A DNA stretch of 6,272 bases from Gammaproteobacteria bacterium (GCA_028694565.1 JAQVKR010000166.1:1-6272); one strand, 5' to 3'. Positions 1-6,182 are shown, numbered from the stretch's first letter. Numbers and translations are program-made. Notes: generated by a model from the letters alone, not told the origin.

Positions 1-794
1 GGCAGGGGCCGGGCAGGCCAGCACCAGCCCGTCGGCCGAGTAGGCCGCGCCCCCGGCTTCCAGCCGCCAGCCCGCTCCGGTGCGGGCCAGCGCGGTCACC
101 GGGCTGCCCGTGCGGACGCGCTCCCCAGCAGCCCCGCGAGATGGTCGATGAAGCTGCCCACCCCGCCCCGGAAGCTCATCAGCACCCCGCCCGGGCCCGC
201 TTCCCGGCGACGCTTGGCCAGCATGCCGCGGAACAGGCCGCCATGTTCCCGCTCCAGGGCCGCCACGGCGGGAAAAGCCGCCTGCAGCGACAGGTCCGCC
301 GGCGTCGAGGCGTAGATGCCGGCGGTCATGGCATCGAGGAAGGTGTCGGTGAACGCCCGCCCCAGGCGCCGGTAGCCGAAGGACTGCAGGGTCTCCTCGC
401 CGCCGGCGCGCCGGGGCGGGATGAAGACCTCCGCGAGCACCCGCAGCTTGGCCGGGAGGGTGAGCAGGCGGCTGCCGAGAAAGGCCGGCGGACTCTCGGG
501 CAGCCGGTGCAGGGCGCCGTTGAAAATGAAGCGCCGGCGCGCCGCGTCGCTGCTGCGCAGCAGCAGGTGCTCGGCGCCGGCCGCCTGCACCAGCGCCAGG
601 GTATGGGGCTTGCTGGTCAGGAAGCCGTTGCCGCCGGCCTCGAACCGGAACCCCTCCCGCTCCACCGTGCGCATGGTCCCGCCGGGATGGGGGGCGCGCT
701 CGAACAGCGTGATTTCCGCGGCGGGAAGCAGCCGGGCCAGGTGGAAGGCGGTGGCCAGGCCGCTGATGCCGCCGCCGACGATGGCGATCTTCAT
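1..794 (-). CDS. hemY: Protoporphyrinogen oxidase, FAD-dependent HemY/PPOX type (also called hemG); apparent frameshift, cut by the left window edge
   Basis: This enzyme oxidises protoporphyrinogen IX to protoporphyrin IX, the penultimate step of haem synthesis, and is usually membrane-associated. The N-terminus has the dinucleotide-binding motif GGGISGL (residues 7-13) with the acidic strand end FERAP (E32) and GG at 38-39. GFRFEAGGNGF (48-58) and DAMTAGIYASTPADLSLQAAFP-like sequence from residue 154 are typical of the family. From the ATG at 794 the frame gives only 232 residues and stops at 96, about half the usual 450 or so. From base 123 leftward another frame reads ERVRTGSPVTALARTG and later ADGLVLACPAPA, which is what the family has next, and it stays open to base 1. 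One missing base in the C run at 123-126 explains this. The gene starts 4 bp after arfB, so the two are probably co-transcribed. The family call is firm; whether the break is real or a sequencing error is open. The unrelated E. coli hemY and hemG gene products should not be confused with it. Confidence 0.87.
121..127 (-). other. Frameshift site in the protoporphyrinogen oxidase gene
   Basis: Read on the minus strand, the oxidase frame ends ...HLAGLLG and then runs into SASARAAR and a stop. Repeating one G in the GGGG tract (plus-strand CCCC at 123-126) would give ...HLAGLLG-ERVRTGSPV, a smooth continuation. No other stop or break is seen in the 41 codons from 123 to 1. The exact base cannot be fixed: the second C tract at 132-135 is a less natural alternative. 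Confidence 0.75.
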
Positions 795-798
795 GGGG

Positions 799-1227
799 TC
801 ACTCTTCCCGTGCCGAAACGGGCCGCCGGGCGCGCTTGGTGTCGCCGCGCTGGCGCTTCTCCTGCAGGCGGCGCTCCTTCGCGGCCCGGCCCGGCCGGGT
901 GGGGCGGCGCTTGGGCGGCGGCGGCGCGGCCGCCTCGCGCAGCAGCGCCAGCAGCCGCTCCAGGGCGTCGGTGCGGTTGCGCTCCTGGCTGCGGTAGCGC
1001 TGGGCGGTGATGACCACCACCCCCTCGGCGGTCATGCGCCGGCCGGCGAGCCGGCGCAGGCGCGCCCGGACCGGTTCGGGCAGGGCCGCGCAGCGGGCGG
1101 CGTCGAAGCGCAGCTGCACCGCCGTGGCGACCTTGTTAACATTCTGCCCGCCGGGACCCGAGGCGCGGATGAAGCTCTCCTCGATCTCGTTCTCGTCGAT
1201 GGCCAGGGTGGGGGTCACGGATATCAT
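799..1227 (-). CDS. arfB: Alternative ribosome-rescue factor ArfB (peptidyl-tRNA hydrolase, YaeJ/ICT1 family)
   Basis: ArfB enters stalled ribosomes that lack a stop codon in the A site and hydrolyses the peptidyl-tRNA. The catalytic GGQ lies in ASGPGGQNVNK, with GGQ at residues 26-28 counting from the ATG at 1227. It is followed by STA-like TAVQLRFD, then GVVVITAQRYRSQERNR, all typical of the family. The C-terminal tail is rich in Arg and Lys (PKRRPTRPGRAAKERRLQEK); in this family that tail inserts into the mRNA entry channel. The length of 142 residues matches the roughly 140 of E. coli ArfB. An in-frame ATG 45 nt upstream (1272) would add 15 residues unlike the family and has no ribosome binding site, so I chose 1227. 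It has no RF1/RF2 N-terminal domains, which separates it from true release factors. It is the first gene of a minus-strand pair with the haem oxidase and is divergent from ybaK. Confidence 0.93.
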   Translation of the reverse strand: MISVTPTLAIDENEIEESFIRASGPGGQNVNKVATAVQLRFDAARCAALPEPVRARLRRLAGRRMTAEGVVVITAQRYRSQERNRTDALERLLALLREAAAPPPPKRRPTRPGRAAKERRLQEKRQRGDTKRARRPVSAREE

Positions 1228-1289
1228 GCCGCCAGTGTACCGCCATTGCCGGCGCCCCTCGACCGGTGACATGCCAGGAGACAGCCCCG
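1228..1289. promoter_or_regulatory. Divergent arfB/ybaK intergenic region
   Basis: These 62 bp separate the two divergent start codons and must hold, or adjoin, both promoters. On the minus strand TACACT lies about 6 nt before the arfB ATG and matches a -10 box at 4 of 6 positions, but no good -35 lies 16-18 bp upstream. If used, it would give an almost leaderless arfB mRNA. No convincing promoter is visible for ybaK on the plus strand, and I see no repeat or operator here. Confidence 0.3.
1276..1281 (+). promoter_or_regulatory. Ribosome binding site of ybaK
   Basis: AGGAGA lies 8 nt before the ATG at 1290. It decides that start over the in-frame GTG at 1266, which lies upstream of it and would add 8 residues (M-T-C-Q-E-T-A-P) not expected in the family. 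Confidence 0.75.
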
Positions 1290-1778
1290 ATGGGCAAGCA
1301 CAAGACCCCCGTCACGCCCGCGGTGCACGTTCTGCGCGCCGCCGGGGTGGAGTTCGACAATCACCCCTACCGTTACGTTGCACACGGCGGCACCGTCCAG
1401 TGCGCGCGCGAGCTCGGGGTGGAGGAGCACGCGGTGGTGAAGACGCTGATCATGGAGGACGACCGGCGGCAGCCGCTGGTGGTGCTGATGCACGGCGATC
1501 GCGAGGTATCCACCAAGGCCCTGGCCCGAACCATCGGGGCGAAGACGGTCAGGCCCTGCGCCCCCGCGGTGGCCGACCGCCACAGCGGCTACCAGGTGGG
1601 CGGCACCTCCCCCTTCGGCACGCGCCACCCCATGCCGGTGTACATGGAAGCCACCATCCTCGGCCTTCCCCGCATCTGGATCAACGGCGGCAGTCGCGGC
1701 TATCTTGTCTCCATGGAGCCCGGGGAAGCCGCGCGCGTGCTGGCGGCGGTCCTCGTCGACGTGGCTCAGCCCGAATAG
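1290..1778 (+). CDS. ybaK: Cys-tRNA(Pro)/Cys-tRNA(Cys) deacylase YbaK (EbsC family)
   Basis: YbaK is a free-standing editing enzyme that hydrolyses cysteine mischarged onto tRNA(Pro) by prolyl-tRNA synthetase, in the cytoplasm. The 162-residue product begins MGKHKTPVTPAVHVLRAAGVEF, matching the TPA..LL start of the family. VVKTLI (K51) carries the conserved lysine of the active site. KALARTIGAK (76-85) and SGYQVGGTSPFG (99-110) are the other hallmark segments; the latter forms the GxxxP-like wall of the pocket. It ends with ISGG-like WINGGSRGYLVSMEPGEAARVL. The length is normal (about 155-165). It stands alone upstream of the two-component genes, with 35 bp to the response regulator, so read-through is possible. 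The closely related ProX and INS-domain deacylases (Ala-tRNA editing) are alternatives, but the overall pattern is closer to YbaK. Confidence 0.92.
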   Translation: MGKHKTPVTPAVHVLRAAGVEFDNHPYRYVAHGGTVQCARELGVEEHAVVKTLIMEDDRRQPLVVLMHGDREVSTKALARTIGAKTVRPCAPAVADRHSGYQVGGTSPFGTRHPMPVYMEATILGLPRIWINGGSRGYLVSMEPGEAARVLAAVLVDVAQPE

Positions 1779-1813
1779 CGGACCGCTTTCCAGGAACCCG
1801 GCATCCGACACCC

Positions 1814-2500
1814 ATGCACCTGCTCGTCATCGAGGACAACCCGGACCTGGTCGCCAACCTGGTGGATTACCTGGAAGGCCGCGGCCACACGGTGGACGTG
1901 GCCTTCGATGGCTGGGCCGGCCTGCAGCGCGCCATGGACGAGCCCTTCGATGCGCTGGTGCTGGACCTGATGCTGCCGGGCCTCGACGGGGTGGAGGTCT
2001 GCCGCCGGCTGCGCGGGGCCGGCCGCGGCCTGCCGGTGCTGATGCTCACCGCGCGGGACACGCTGCAGGACAAGCTGGAGGGGTTCGCTGGCGGCGCCGA
2101 CGACTACCTGGTCAAGCCTTTCGCGCTGCAGGAGCTGGAAGTCCGCCTCGCCGCGCTGGTGAGACGGTCGCGGGGCGGCGTCTCCTCCCCGGTGCTCCGG
2201 GTGGCGGACCTGGAGCTGGATCCGGAGAGCCGGCGGGTGCGCCGCGGTGGGCGCATCCTGGAGCTGCCGCCCATCTCCCTGCGCATTCTCGAGCTGCTGC
2301 TGCGGGAATCGCCGCGGGTGGTGGGCCGGGCCCAGATCGAACGCGTGGTGTGGGGCGATTCGCCGCCCGACAGCGACTCCCTGCGCGCGCATATGCACCT
2401 GCTGCGCGCCGCCATCGACCATCCGTTCACGCGGCCCCTGCTGCGCACCGTGCGCGGGGTGGGCTACCAGCTGGCCGATCCGGATGAGATTTCGCCGTAG
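1814..2500 (+). CDS. Two-component response regulator, OmpR/PhoB family
   Basis: This is a 228-residue transcription factor activated by phosphorylation, most likely by the kinase encoded just downstream. The receiver domain (1-115) shows the acidic pair E7/D8 in VIEDN, phospho-acceptor D51 in VLDLMLPGLDG, switch residue T79 in MLTARD, Y98, and K101 in DDYLVKPF. The C-terminal winged helix (about 130-225) runs from LRVADLELD through LELPPISLRILELLLRES to LRTVRGVGYQLA, the classic OmpR/PhoB ending. The ATG at 1814 gives the receiver domain its normal N-terminus; there is no good ribosome binding site close to it (an AGGAA lies 17 nt away). The stop overlaps the kinase start by 17 nt, implying translational coupling. 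The specific regulon cannot be named from sequence, but 11 bp-spaced repeats at 3764-3801 are a plausible target. Confidence 0.95.
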   Translation: MHLLVIEDNPDLVANLVDYLEGRGHTVDVAFDGWAGLQRAMDEPFDALVLDLMLPGLDGVEVCRRLRGAGRGLPVLMLTARDTLQDKLEGFAGGADDYLVKPFALQELEVRLAALVRRSRGGVSSPVLRVADLELDPESRRVRRGGRILELPPISLRILELLLRESPRVVGRAQIERVVWGDSPPDSDSLRAHMHLLRAAIDHPFTRPLLRTVRGVGYQLADPDEISP

Positions 2501-3752
2501 CCTCCGGGCCAGGGTGGTGCTGGCCTTCGCCCTGTTCGGGGCGGGCCTCAGCCTGCTGCTCATGGCCGGTCTCTTCGTGGCGGTGCACGACCTGGAGCGG
2601 CGCCTGGTCGACGAGGCGCTGACTGCGGAGCTGGAAGACTACATCAGCCGGCGCGATCGCAACCCCCACTCGCCGCCTCCCGACACCACCACGGTGCGCG
2701 GCTTCGTGGAGCCGAGCGAGCGGTTCAGCCGCGACATCCCGGCGGCGGTCCGCTCCCTCCCGGAGGGCCGGCACGCCCTGGTGCTGGAGGAGCGGCCCTA
2801 CCTGGTGGCCGTGGCCGAGCATCATGGCAGCCGTTTCTGGCTCCTCTACGACGAAAGCCAGGTACTGCGCCGGGAGCGGCAGATCATCCTCATCCTGGTG
2901 GGCGCGGCCCTGCTGATGACCCTGCTCTCCGCCGCGGGAGGGCTATGGCTGGCGGGGCGGGTGATCGCCCCGGTCAGCCAGCTGTCCGGCCGGGTGCGAA
3001 CGCTCGGACCGGGCGACCTGCCCGCGGCGCTGGGGCAGGACTACCCCCGGGACGAGGTCGGCGAGCTGGCGCGGGCCTTCGAGCGCTTCCAGCGCCGCCT
3101 GCAGGCGTTCATCCGGCGGGAACGCGCCTTCACCGCCGACATCAGCCACGAGCTCCGCACCCCCCTGGCGGTCATCACGGGCGCCGCCGAGGTCCTGCTC
3201 GCCGATCCGGCGCTCGAATCCCGGGCCCGGACCCGGGTGGAGCGCATCGCCCGCGCCGTGGATGAGATGGGAGAGCTCACCAGCGCGCTGCTCGTGCTGG
3301 CCCGCGAGGAGGCCGGGGAGACCGTCACCACCGCCCAGTGCGACGTGGACAGCCTGATTCACGAGATCGTGGACAAGCATCGCCACCTGCTGCGGGACAA
3401 GCCGGTGACGGTGGAGATCGGCGCGGATGACTCCCCCTGCGTGGCGGCGGAGCGCACCCTGCTGGCGGTGGTGCTGGGCAACCTCGTCCGCAACGCCTTC
3501 ACCTACACCCGCGCCGGCCGGATCACCATCCATCTGGACCGGAGCGGGGTCGTGGTGGAGGATACCGGCCCCGGCCTGCCGCCGGAGCTGGGGGAGCGGA
3601 TCCTGGAGCCCCATGTCTCGGGTCCCGGAAGCGCCGGGTCCGGCATCGGGCTGTCGCTCGTGCGCCGGATCTGCGATCGCTACGGCTGGAGGCTGGAGCT
3701 GGCCAGCCGGTCGGGGGAGGGCACCCGCGCCCGGCTCCGCTTCGGTTCGTGA
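2484..3752 (+). CDS. Sensor histidine kinase, partner of the upstream response regulator
   Basis: This 422-residue inner-membrane kinase has a conventional layout. TM1 spans about residues 11-34, a periplasmic sensor segment 35-133, TM2 134-156, and HAMP about 157-210. The dimerisation helix carries phospho-acceptor H222 in ADISHELRTPL, and an HATPase domain follows. In that domain the N box is NLVRNAFTYT (N337), the G1 box is EDTGPGL (D360), and the G2 box is GSGIGLSLV (385 onward). The stretch between G1 and G2 is short and lacks the usual phenylalanine-rich F box (it reads ILEPHVSGPG), but the nucleotide-binding residues are intact. The ATG at 2484 gives a basic cytoplasmic stub (MRFRRSLRAR) before TM1. 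The start lies inside the regulator gene with no clear Shine-Dalgarno, so translation is probably coupled. The periplasmic part resembles no ligand domain I recognise, so the signal is unknown. Confidence 0.94.
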   Translation: MRFRRSLRARVVLAFALFGAGLSLLLMAGLFVAVHDLERRLVDEALTAELEDYISRRDRNPHSPPPDTTTVRGFVEPSERFSRDIPAAVRSLPEGRHALVLEERPYLVAVAEHHGSRFWLLYDESQVLRRERQIILILVGAALLMTLLSAAGGLWLAGRVIAPVSQLSGRVRTLGPGDLPAALGQDYPRDEVGELARAFERFQRRLQAFIRRERAFTADISHELRTPLAVITGAAEVLLADPALESRARTRVERIARAVDEMGELTSALLVLAREEAGETVTTAQCDVDSLIHEIVDKHRHLLRDKPVTVEIGADDSPCVAAERTLLAVVLGNLVRNAFTYTRAGRITIHLDRSGVVVEDTGPGLPPELGERILEPHVSGPGSAGSGIGLSLVRRICDRYGWRLELASRSGEGTRARLRFGS

Positions 3753-3763
3753 AGCTTTCCGTC

Positions 3764-3807
3764 TTGACCATTCATTGACATTCGCTTGACCTCGCCTTCA
3801 CCCGCCG
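3764..3807 (+). repeat. Array of four 11 bp-spaced direct repeats (TTGAC), probable response regulator operator
   Basis: TTGAC occurs at 3764-3768, 3775-3779 and 3786-3790, and a degenerate TTCAC at 3797-3801, each exactly 11 bp after the last. The first and third copies share the longer CTTGACC. One helical turn between direct half-sites is the normal arrangement for OmpR/PhoB-family dimers bound head to tail, and such a regulator is encoded 1.3 kb upstream. The array starts 11 nt after the kinase stop codon and sits upstream of the small membrane protein gene. The spacing is seen directly; the binding role is inferred. Confidence 0.62.
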
Positions 3808-3812
3808 GGCGT

Positions 3813-3818
3813 TAGCAT
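3813..3818 (+). promoter_or_regulatory. Candidate -10 box of the small membrane protein / SulP unit
   Basis: TAGCAT matches the -10 consensus at 4 of 6 positions and follows the last repeat unit by about 5 bp. No -35 box lies 16-18 bp upstream. TTGACA at 3775 is a perfect -35 hexamer but has no -10 at the right distance. This fits an activator-dependent promoter in which the repeats replace the -35. A leader of roughly 60 nt would follow. The region 3824-3873 holds no gene that I can support. Confidence 0.33.
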
Positions 3819-3884
3819 TCCGGAAGCCACGCAGGATGCCAGCCCGGCGTCCGCGCGTTCCCGGAATCATGCGAGGAGGGCGTC

Positions 3885-4220
3885 ATGTCCCAGTCCCAGT
3901 CCGAATTCATGCCGCGCCGGCCCGTGACCGACGCTGGCACCTGGCAGCCGCGGCGCCGGGTATTCCTCACCCCTTCTCTGGGCATCGCCCTGCTCAGCCT
4001 GGCGCTGGTATTGGCGCCCGAGTTCAATGGCGCGCCCGGCTGGGTGCACCATGTCACGCCCATCTGGGGCCTCATCGGCGCCCTGCTGGCCGGAATGCTC
4101 GGGCGGGTGCGCCTGCGGCGCGAGGTGGCCCTGAACCACCCCGGCCTGGCCGGCATCGCCGGCGGTCTCGCCGCCCTGGCGCTGATGGCCGGCGTGGCGG
4201 AGTGGCCCGGCGGACTGTAA
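3885..4220 (+). CDS. Small membrane protein of unknown function, three predicted transmembrane segments
   Basis: I do not recognise this 111-residue protein. The ATG at 3885 has a strong ribosome binding site, AGGAGG at 3874-3879, 5 nt away, which supports it as a real gene. An alternative in-frame ATG at residue 9 has no such site. The N-terminal 26 residues are polar and basic (RRPV, QPRRR). Hydrophobic stretches follow at about 27-45, 60-73 and 87-105, separated by a loop with EFNGAPGWVHHVTP (46-59) and a basic loop RVRLRREVALNH (74-85). By the positive-inside rule the N-terminus and the basic loop would be cytoplasmic and the HH-containing loop periplasmic. There are no cysteines and no enzyme motif. 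It lies between an operator-like repeat array and a SulP transporter gene 72 bp downstream, so it may be controlled by the adjacent two-component system and co-expressed with the transporter. Confidence 0.78.
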   Translation: MSQSQSEFMPRRPVTDAGTWQPRRRVFLTPSLGIALLSLALVLAPEFNGAPGWVHHVTPIWGLIGALLAGMLGRVRLRREVALNHPGLAGIAGGLAALALMAGVAEWPGGL

Positions 4221-4282
4221 CCCCCGCAAACCGCACCTTCGAACCCAGCTGATTCGGGCCGCCGCACCCGTTGCCGCGGCGC

Positions 4283-4289
4283 AAGGAGT
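4283..4289 (+). promoter_or_regulatory. Ribosome binding site of the SulP gene
   Basis: AAGGAGT is a near-perfect Shine-Dalgarno. It lies 3 nt before the TTG at 4293 and 9 nt before a second in-frame TTG at 4299. The second spacing is closer to the optimum, so the true start may be 4299. The first in-frame ATG (4371) has no ribosome binding site. Confidence 0.6.
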
Positions 4290-4292
4290 CTA

Positions 4293-6122
4293 TTGAACTT
4301 GTCAGTCACAACGGAACACTGGTCGGCGAACAAGCGACGCGCCGGAAAGGGGAGCCTGCCGGCCTGGCTCATGCGCGTGATGCCCTTCATGCGCTGGCGC
4401 CACCGGATCACCCGGGATACCCTGCGCGATGATTTCATCGCCGGTCTCACCGGCGCCATCGTGGTGCTGCCCCAGGGCGTGGCCTTCGCCACGATTGCCG
4501 GGATGCCCCCGGAGTACGGCCTCTACGCCGGCATGATCCCGGCCATCGTCGCGGCGCTGTTCGGCTCCTCCTGGCACCTCGTTTCCGGCCCGACCACCGC
4601 GGCCTCCATCGTGCTGTTCTCGTCGCTGAGCGTATTCGCCGAGCCCGGCACCGCGCAGTACGTCGGCCTGGCGCTGACCCTCACGGTCATGGTGGGCGTC
4701 ATCCAGCTGGTGATGGGGCTGGCCCGGCTGGGCACGCTGGTCAACTTCATCTCCCACTCGGTGGTGATCGGCTTCACCGCCGGCGCGGCGCTGCTCATCG
4801 CCAGCAACCAGTTCAAGCACTTCTTCGGCATCGAGATTCCCCGTGGCGGCCATTTCCACGACACCATCCTGTCCCTGTTCAGCCAGTTGGGGGACATCAA
4901 CGTCTACGTGACCGTGGTGGGGCTGGTGACGCTGCTCACCGGCATCGCCGCCCGCCGCTTCCTGCCCCGGCTGCCGTACATGATCATCGCCATGGTGGCC
5001 GGCAGCCTGGCGGCGCTGGGGCTGAACGCCGCCTTCGGCGAGTCGGTGACGGCCATCCGCACCGTGGGCGCGCTGCCCGCGGCGCTGCCCCCCCTGTCGA
5101 TGCCCGACTTCTCCCTGCACACCCTGCGCGAGCTGGCCCCGGCGGCGCTGGCCGTGACCCTCTTCGCCCTGACCGAGGCGGTCTCCATCGCCCGCTCGCT
5201 CGCCATCCGCGCCGGACAGCACATCGACGGCAACCAGGAGTTCATCGGCCAGGGCCTGTCCAACATCGCCGGCAGCTTCTTCTCCGGCTATGTCGCCTCC
5301 GGCTCCTTCAACCGCAGCGGCCTCAACTACGAGGCCGGGGCGAAGACCCCGATAGCGGCCATCTTCGGCGGCAGCCTGCTGATGGTCATTGTGCTGTTCG
5401 TGGCGCCCTACGCCGCCTACCTGCCCAACGCGGCGATGGCCGGCATCCTGTTCCTGGTGGCCTGGGGCCTCATCGACTTCCACCACATCCGCAACATCAT
5501 CGCCACCAGCCGCTCGGAAACGGCCGTGCTGGCGAGCACCTTCTTCGGCACCCTGTTCCTGGAGCTGGAGTTCGCCATCTTCCTCGGCGTCATCCTGTCG
5601 CTGGTGCTGTACCTGAACCGCACCTCGCGGCCGCGGGTCATCTCCCGGGTGCCCGATCCGAAGGTGCCGGGACGGCATTTCACCACCGATCCGGCCCTGC
5701 CCGAGTGCCCCCAGCTCAAGATCGTGCGCATCGACGGCTCCCTGTTCTTCGGCGCGGTCAGCCACATCCGCGAGTCCTTCAGCCTGTTCCAGGCCCGCCA
5801 GCCCGAGCAGAAGCACCTCGCCATCATCACCTCGGGCATCAACTTCATCGACGTGGCCGGCGCCGAGCTCCTCGTGCAGGAGGCCGGCTCCCGCCGCCTC
5901 AATGGCGGCGGCCTCTACCTGGTGGGCGCCAAGGACGGGGTGTGCAAGCCGCTGGAGAACGGAGGCTATCTGAACGAGATCGGCCGGGATCGCGTCTTCG
6001 CCTCCAAGTCCGAGGCCATCGGCAGAATCTTCGCGCAGCTCGATGCCGACGTGTGCCGCGACTGCACCCGGCGCATCTTCTCCGAATGCCAGGCGCTTCC
6101 CCCGCCCGCTGCAGAGAGCTGA
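4293..6122 (+). CDS. SulP (SLC26) family anion transporter with C-terminal STAS domain
   Basis: This is a 609-residue inner-membrane permease of the SulP family, which carries sulfate, bicarbonate or dicarboxylates, usually by symport. The signature region includes GLTGAIVVLPQGVAFATIAG (51-70), PPEYGLYAG (72-80) and HLVSGPTTA (95-103). SGSFNRSGLNYEAGAKTP (from about 336) is the second conserved block of the core. Many hydrophobic segments fill about 45-445. A STAS domain follows from about 477 (IVRIDGSLFFGAV), with the NFIDVAGAELL loop at 517-527, and Ala at the position that is Ser in anti-sigma antagonists. The tail has three cysteines, C588, C591 and C599, in CRDCTRRIFSEC. The start is TTG, supported by AAGGAGT; 4299 is an alternative. 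The neighbours (small membrane protein, two-component system) do not reveal the substrate: no sulfate-assimilation or carbonic anhydrase gene is in view. A terminator follows directly. Confidence 0.93.
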   Translation: MNLSVTTEHWSANKRRAGKGSLPAWLMRVMPFMRWRHRITRDTLRDDFIAGLTGAIVVLPQGVAFATIAGMPPEYGLYAGMIPAIVAALFGSSWHLVSGPTTAASIVLFSSLSVFAEPGTAQYVGLALTLTVMVGVIQLVMGLARLGTLVNFISHSVVIGFTAGAALLIASNQFKHFFGIEIPRGGHFHDTILSLFSQLGDINVYVTVVGLVTLLTGIAARRFLPRLPYMIIAMVAGSLAALGLNAAFGESVTAIRTVGALPAALPPLSMPDFSLHTLRELAPAALAVTLFALTEAVSIARSLAIRAGQHIDGNQEFIGQGLSNIAGSFFSGYVASGSFNRSGLNYEAGAKTPIAAIFGGSLLMVIVLFVAPYAAYLPNAAMAGILFLVAWGLIDFHHIRNIIATSRSETAVLASTFFGTLFLELEFAIFLGVILSLVLYLNRTSRPRVISRVPDPKVPGRHFTTDPALPECPQLKIVRIDGSLFFGAVSHIRESFSLFQARQPEQKHLAIITSGINFIDVAGAELLVQEAGSRRLNGGGLYLVGAKDGVCKPLENGGYLNEIGRDRVFASKSEAIGRIFAQLDADVCRDCTRRIFSECQALPPPAAES

Positions 6123-6142
6123 CCGATACACCGTTTGTACCC

Positions 6143-6182
6143 CGCCGGGCGCGCATGGAACGGACGCCCGGCGTTTTTTTTT
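6143..6182 (+). terminator. Intrinsic terminator after the SulP gene
   Basis: CGCCGGGCG (6143-6151) and CGCCCGGCG (6165-6173) form a perfect 9 bp GC stem with a 13 nt loop, followed at once by nine T (6174-6182). It lies 20 nt after the SulP stop. On the opposite strand the hairpin is not followed by a T run, so it should act mainly in the plus direction. Confidence 0.94.

Noticed and set aside
141..1269. Long plus-strand frames opposite the haem oxidase and arfB genes
   Set aside because: Their translations are low-complexity Ala/Arg/Gly/Pro sequence with no recognisable domain, and they lie antisense to two confident genes.
1007..1813. N-terminal extension of the response regulator frame upstream of 1814
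   Set aside because: The frame is open but passes antisense through arfB and out of frame through ybaK. The receiver domain begins normally at the ATG at 1814.
3775..3803. TTGACA at 3775 as a sigma-70 -35 box
   Set aside because: It is a perfect hexamer but nothing resembling a -10 lies 16-18 bp downstream, and it is better explained as one unit of the 11 bp repeat array.
3801..3811. CCCGCCGGGCG repeated exactly at 6141-6151 (terminator left arm)
   Set aside because: An 11 nt match of pure G/C in DNA of this composition is easily chance. The copy at 3801 has no matching right arm and no T run.
3817..3867. Inverted repeat ATTCCGG (3817-3823) / CCGGAAT (3861-3867) before the ribosome binding site of the small membrane protein
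   Set aside because: The stem is only 7 bp with a 37 nt loop, and the left arm overlaps the likely transcription start, so it would probably not form in the mRNA.
4221..4292. Promoter or terminator between the small membrane protein and SulP genes
   Set aside because: The 72 bp gap shows no hairpin with a T run and no convincing -35/-10 pair; only the ribosome binding site of the SulP gene is supported.
4302..6131. 609-codon open frame on the minus strand opposite the SulP gene
   Set aside because: It mirrors the SulP frame in very GC-rich DNA, where antisense stops are rare. Its product is dominated by Gly, Ala, Gln, Asp and His with no domain pattern, whereas the plus strand encodes a clear SulP protein.
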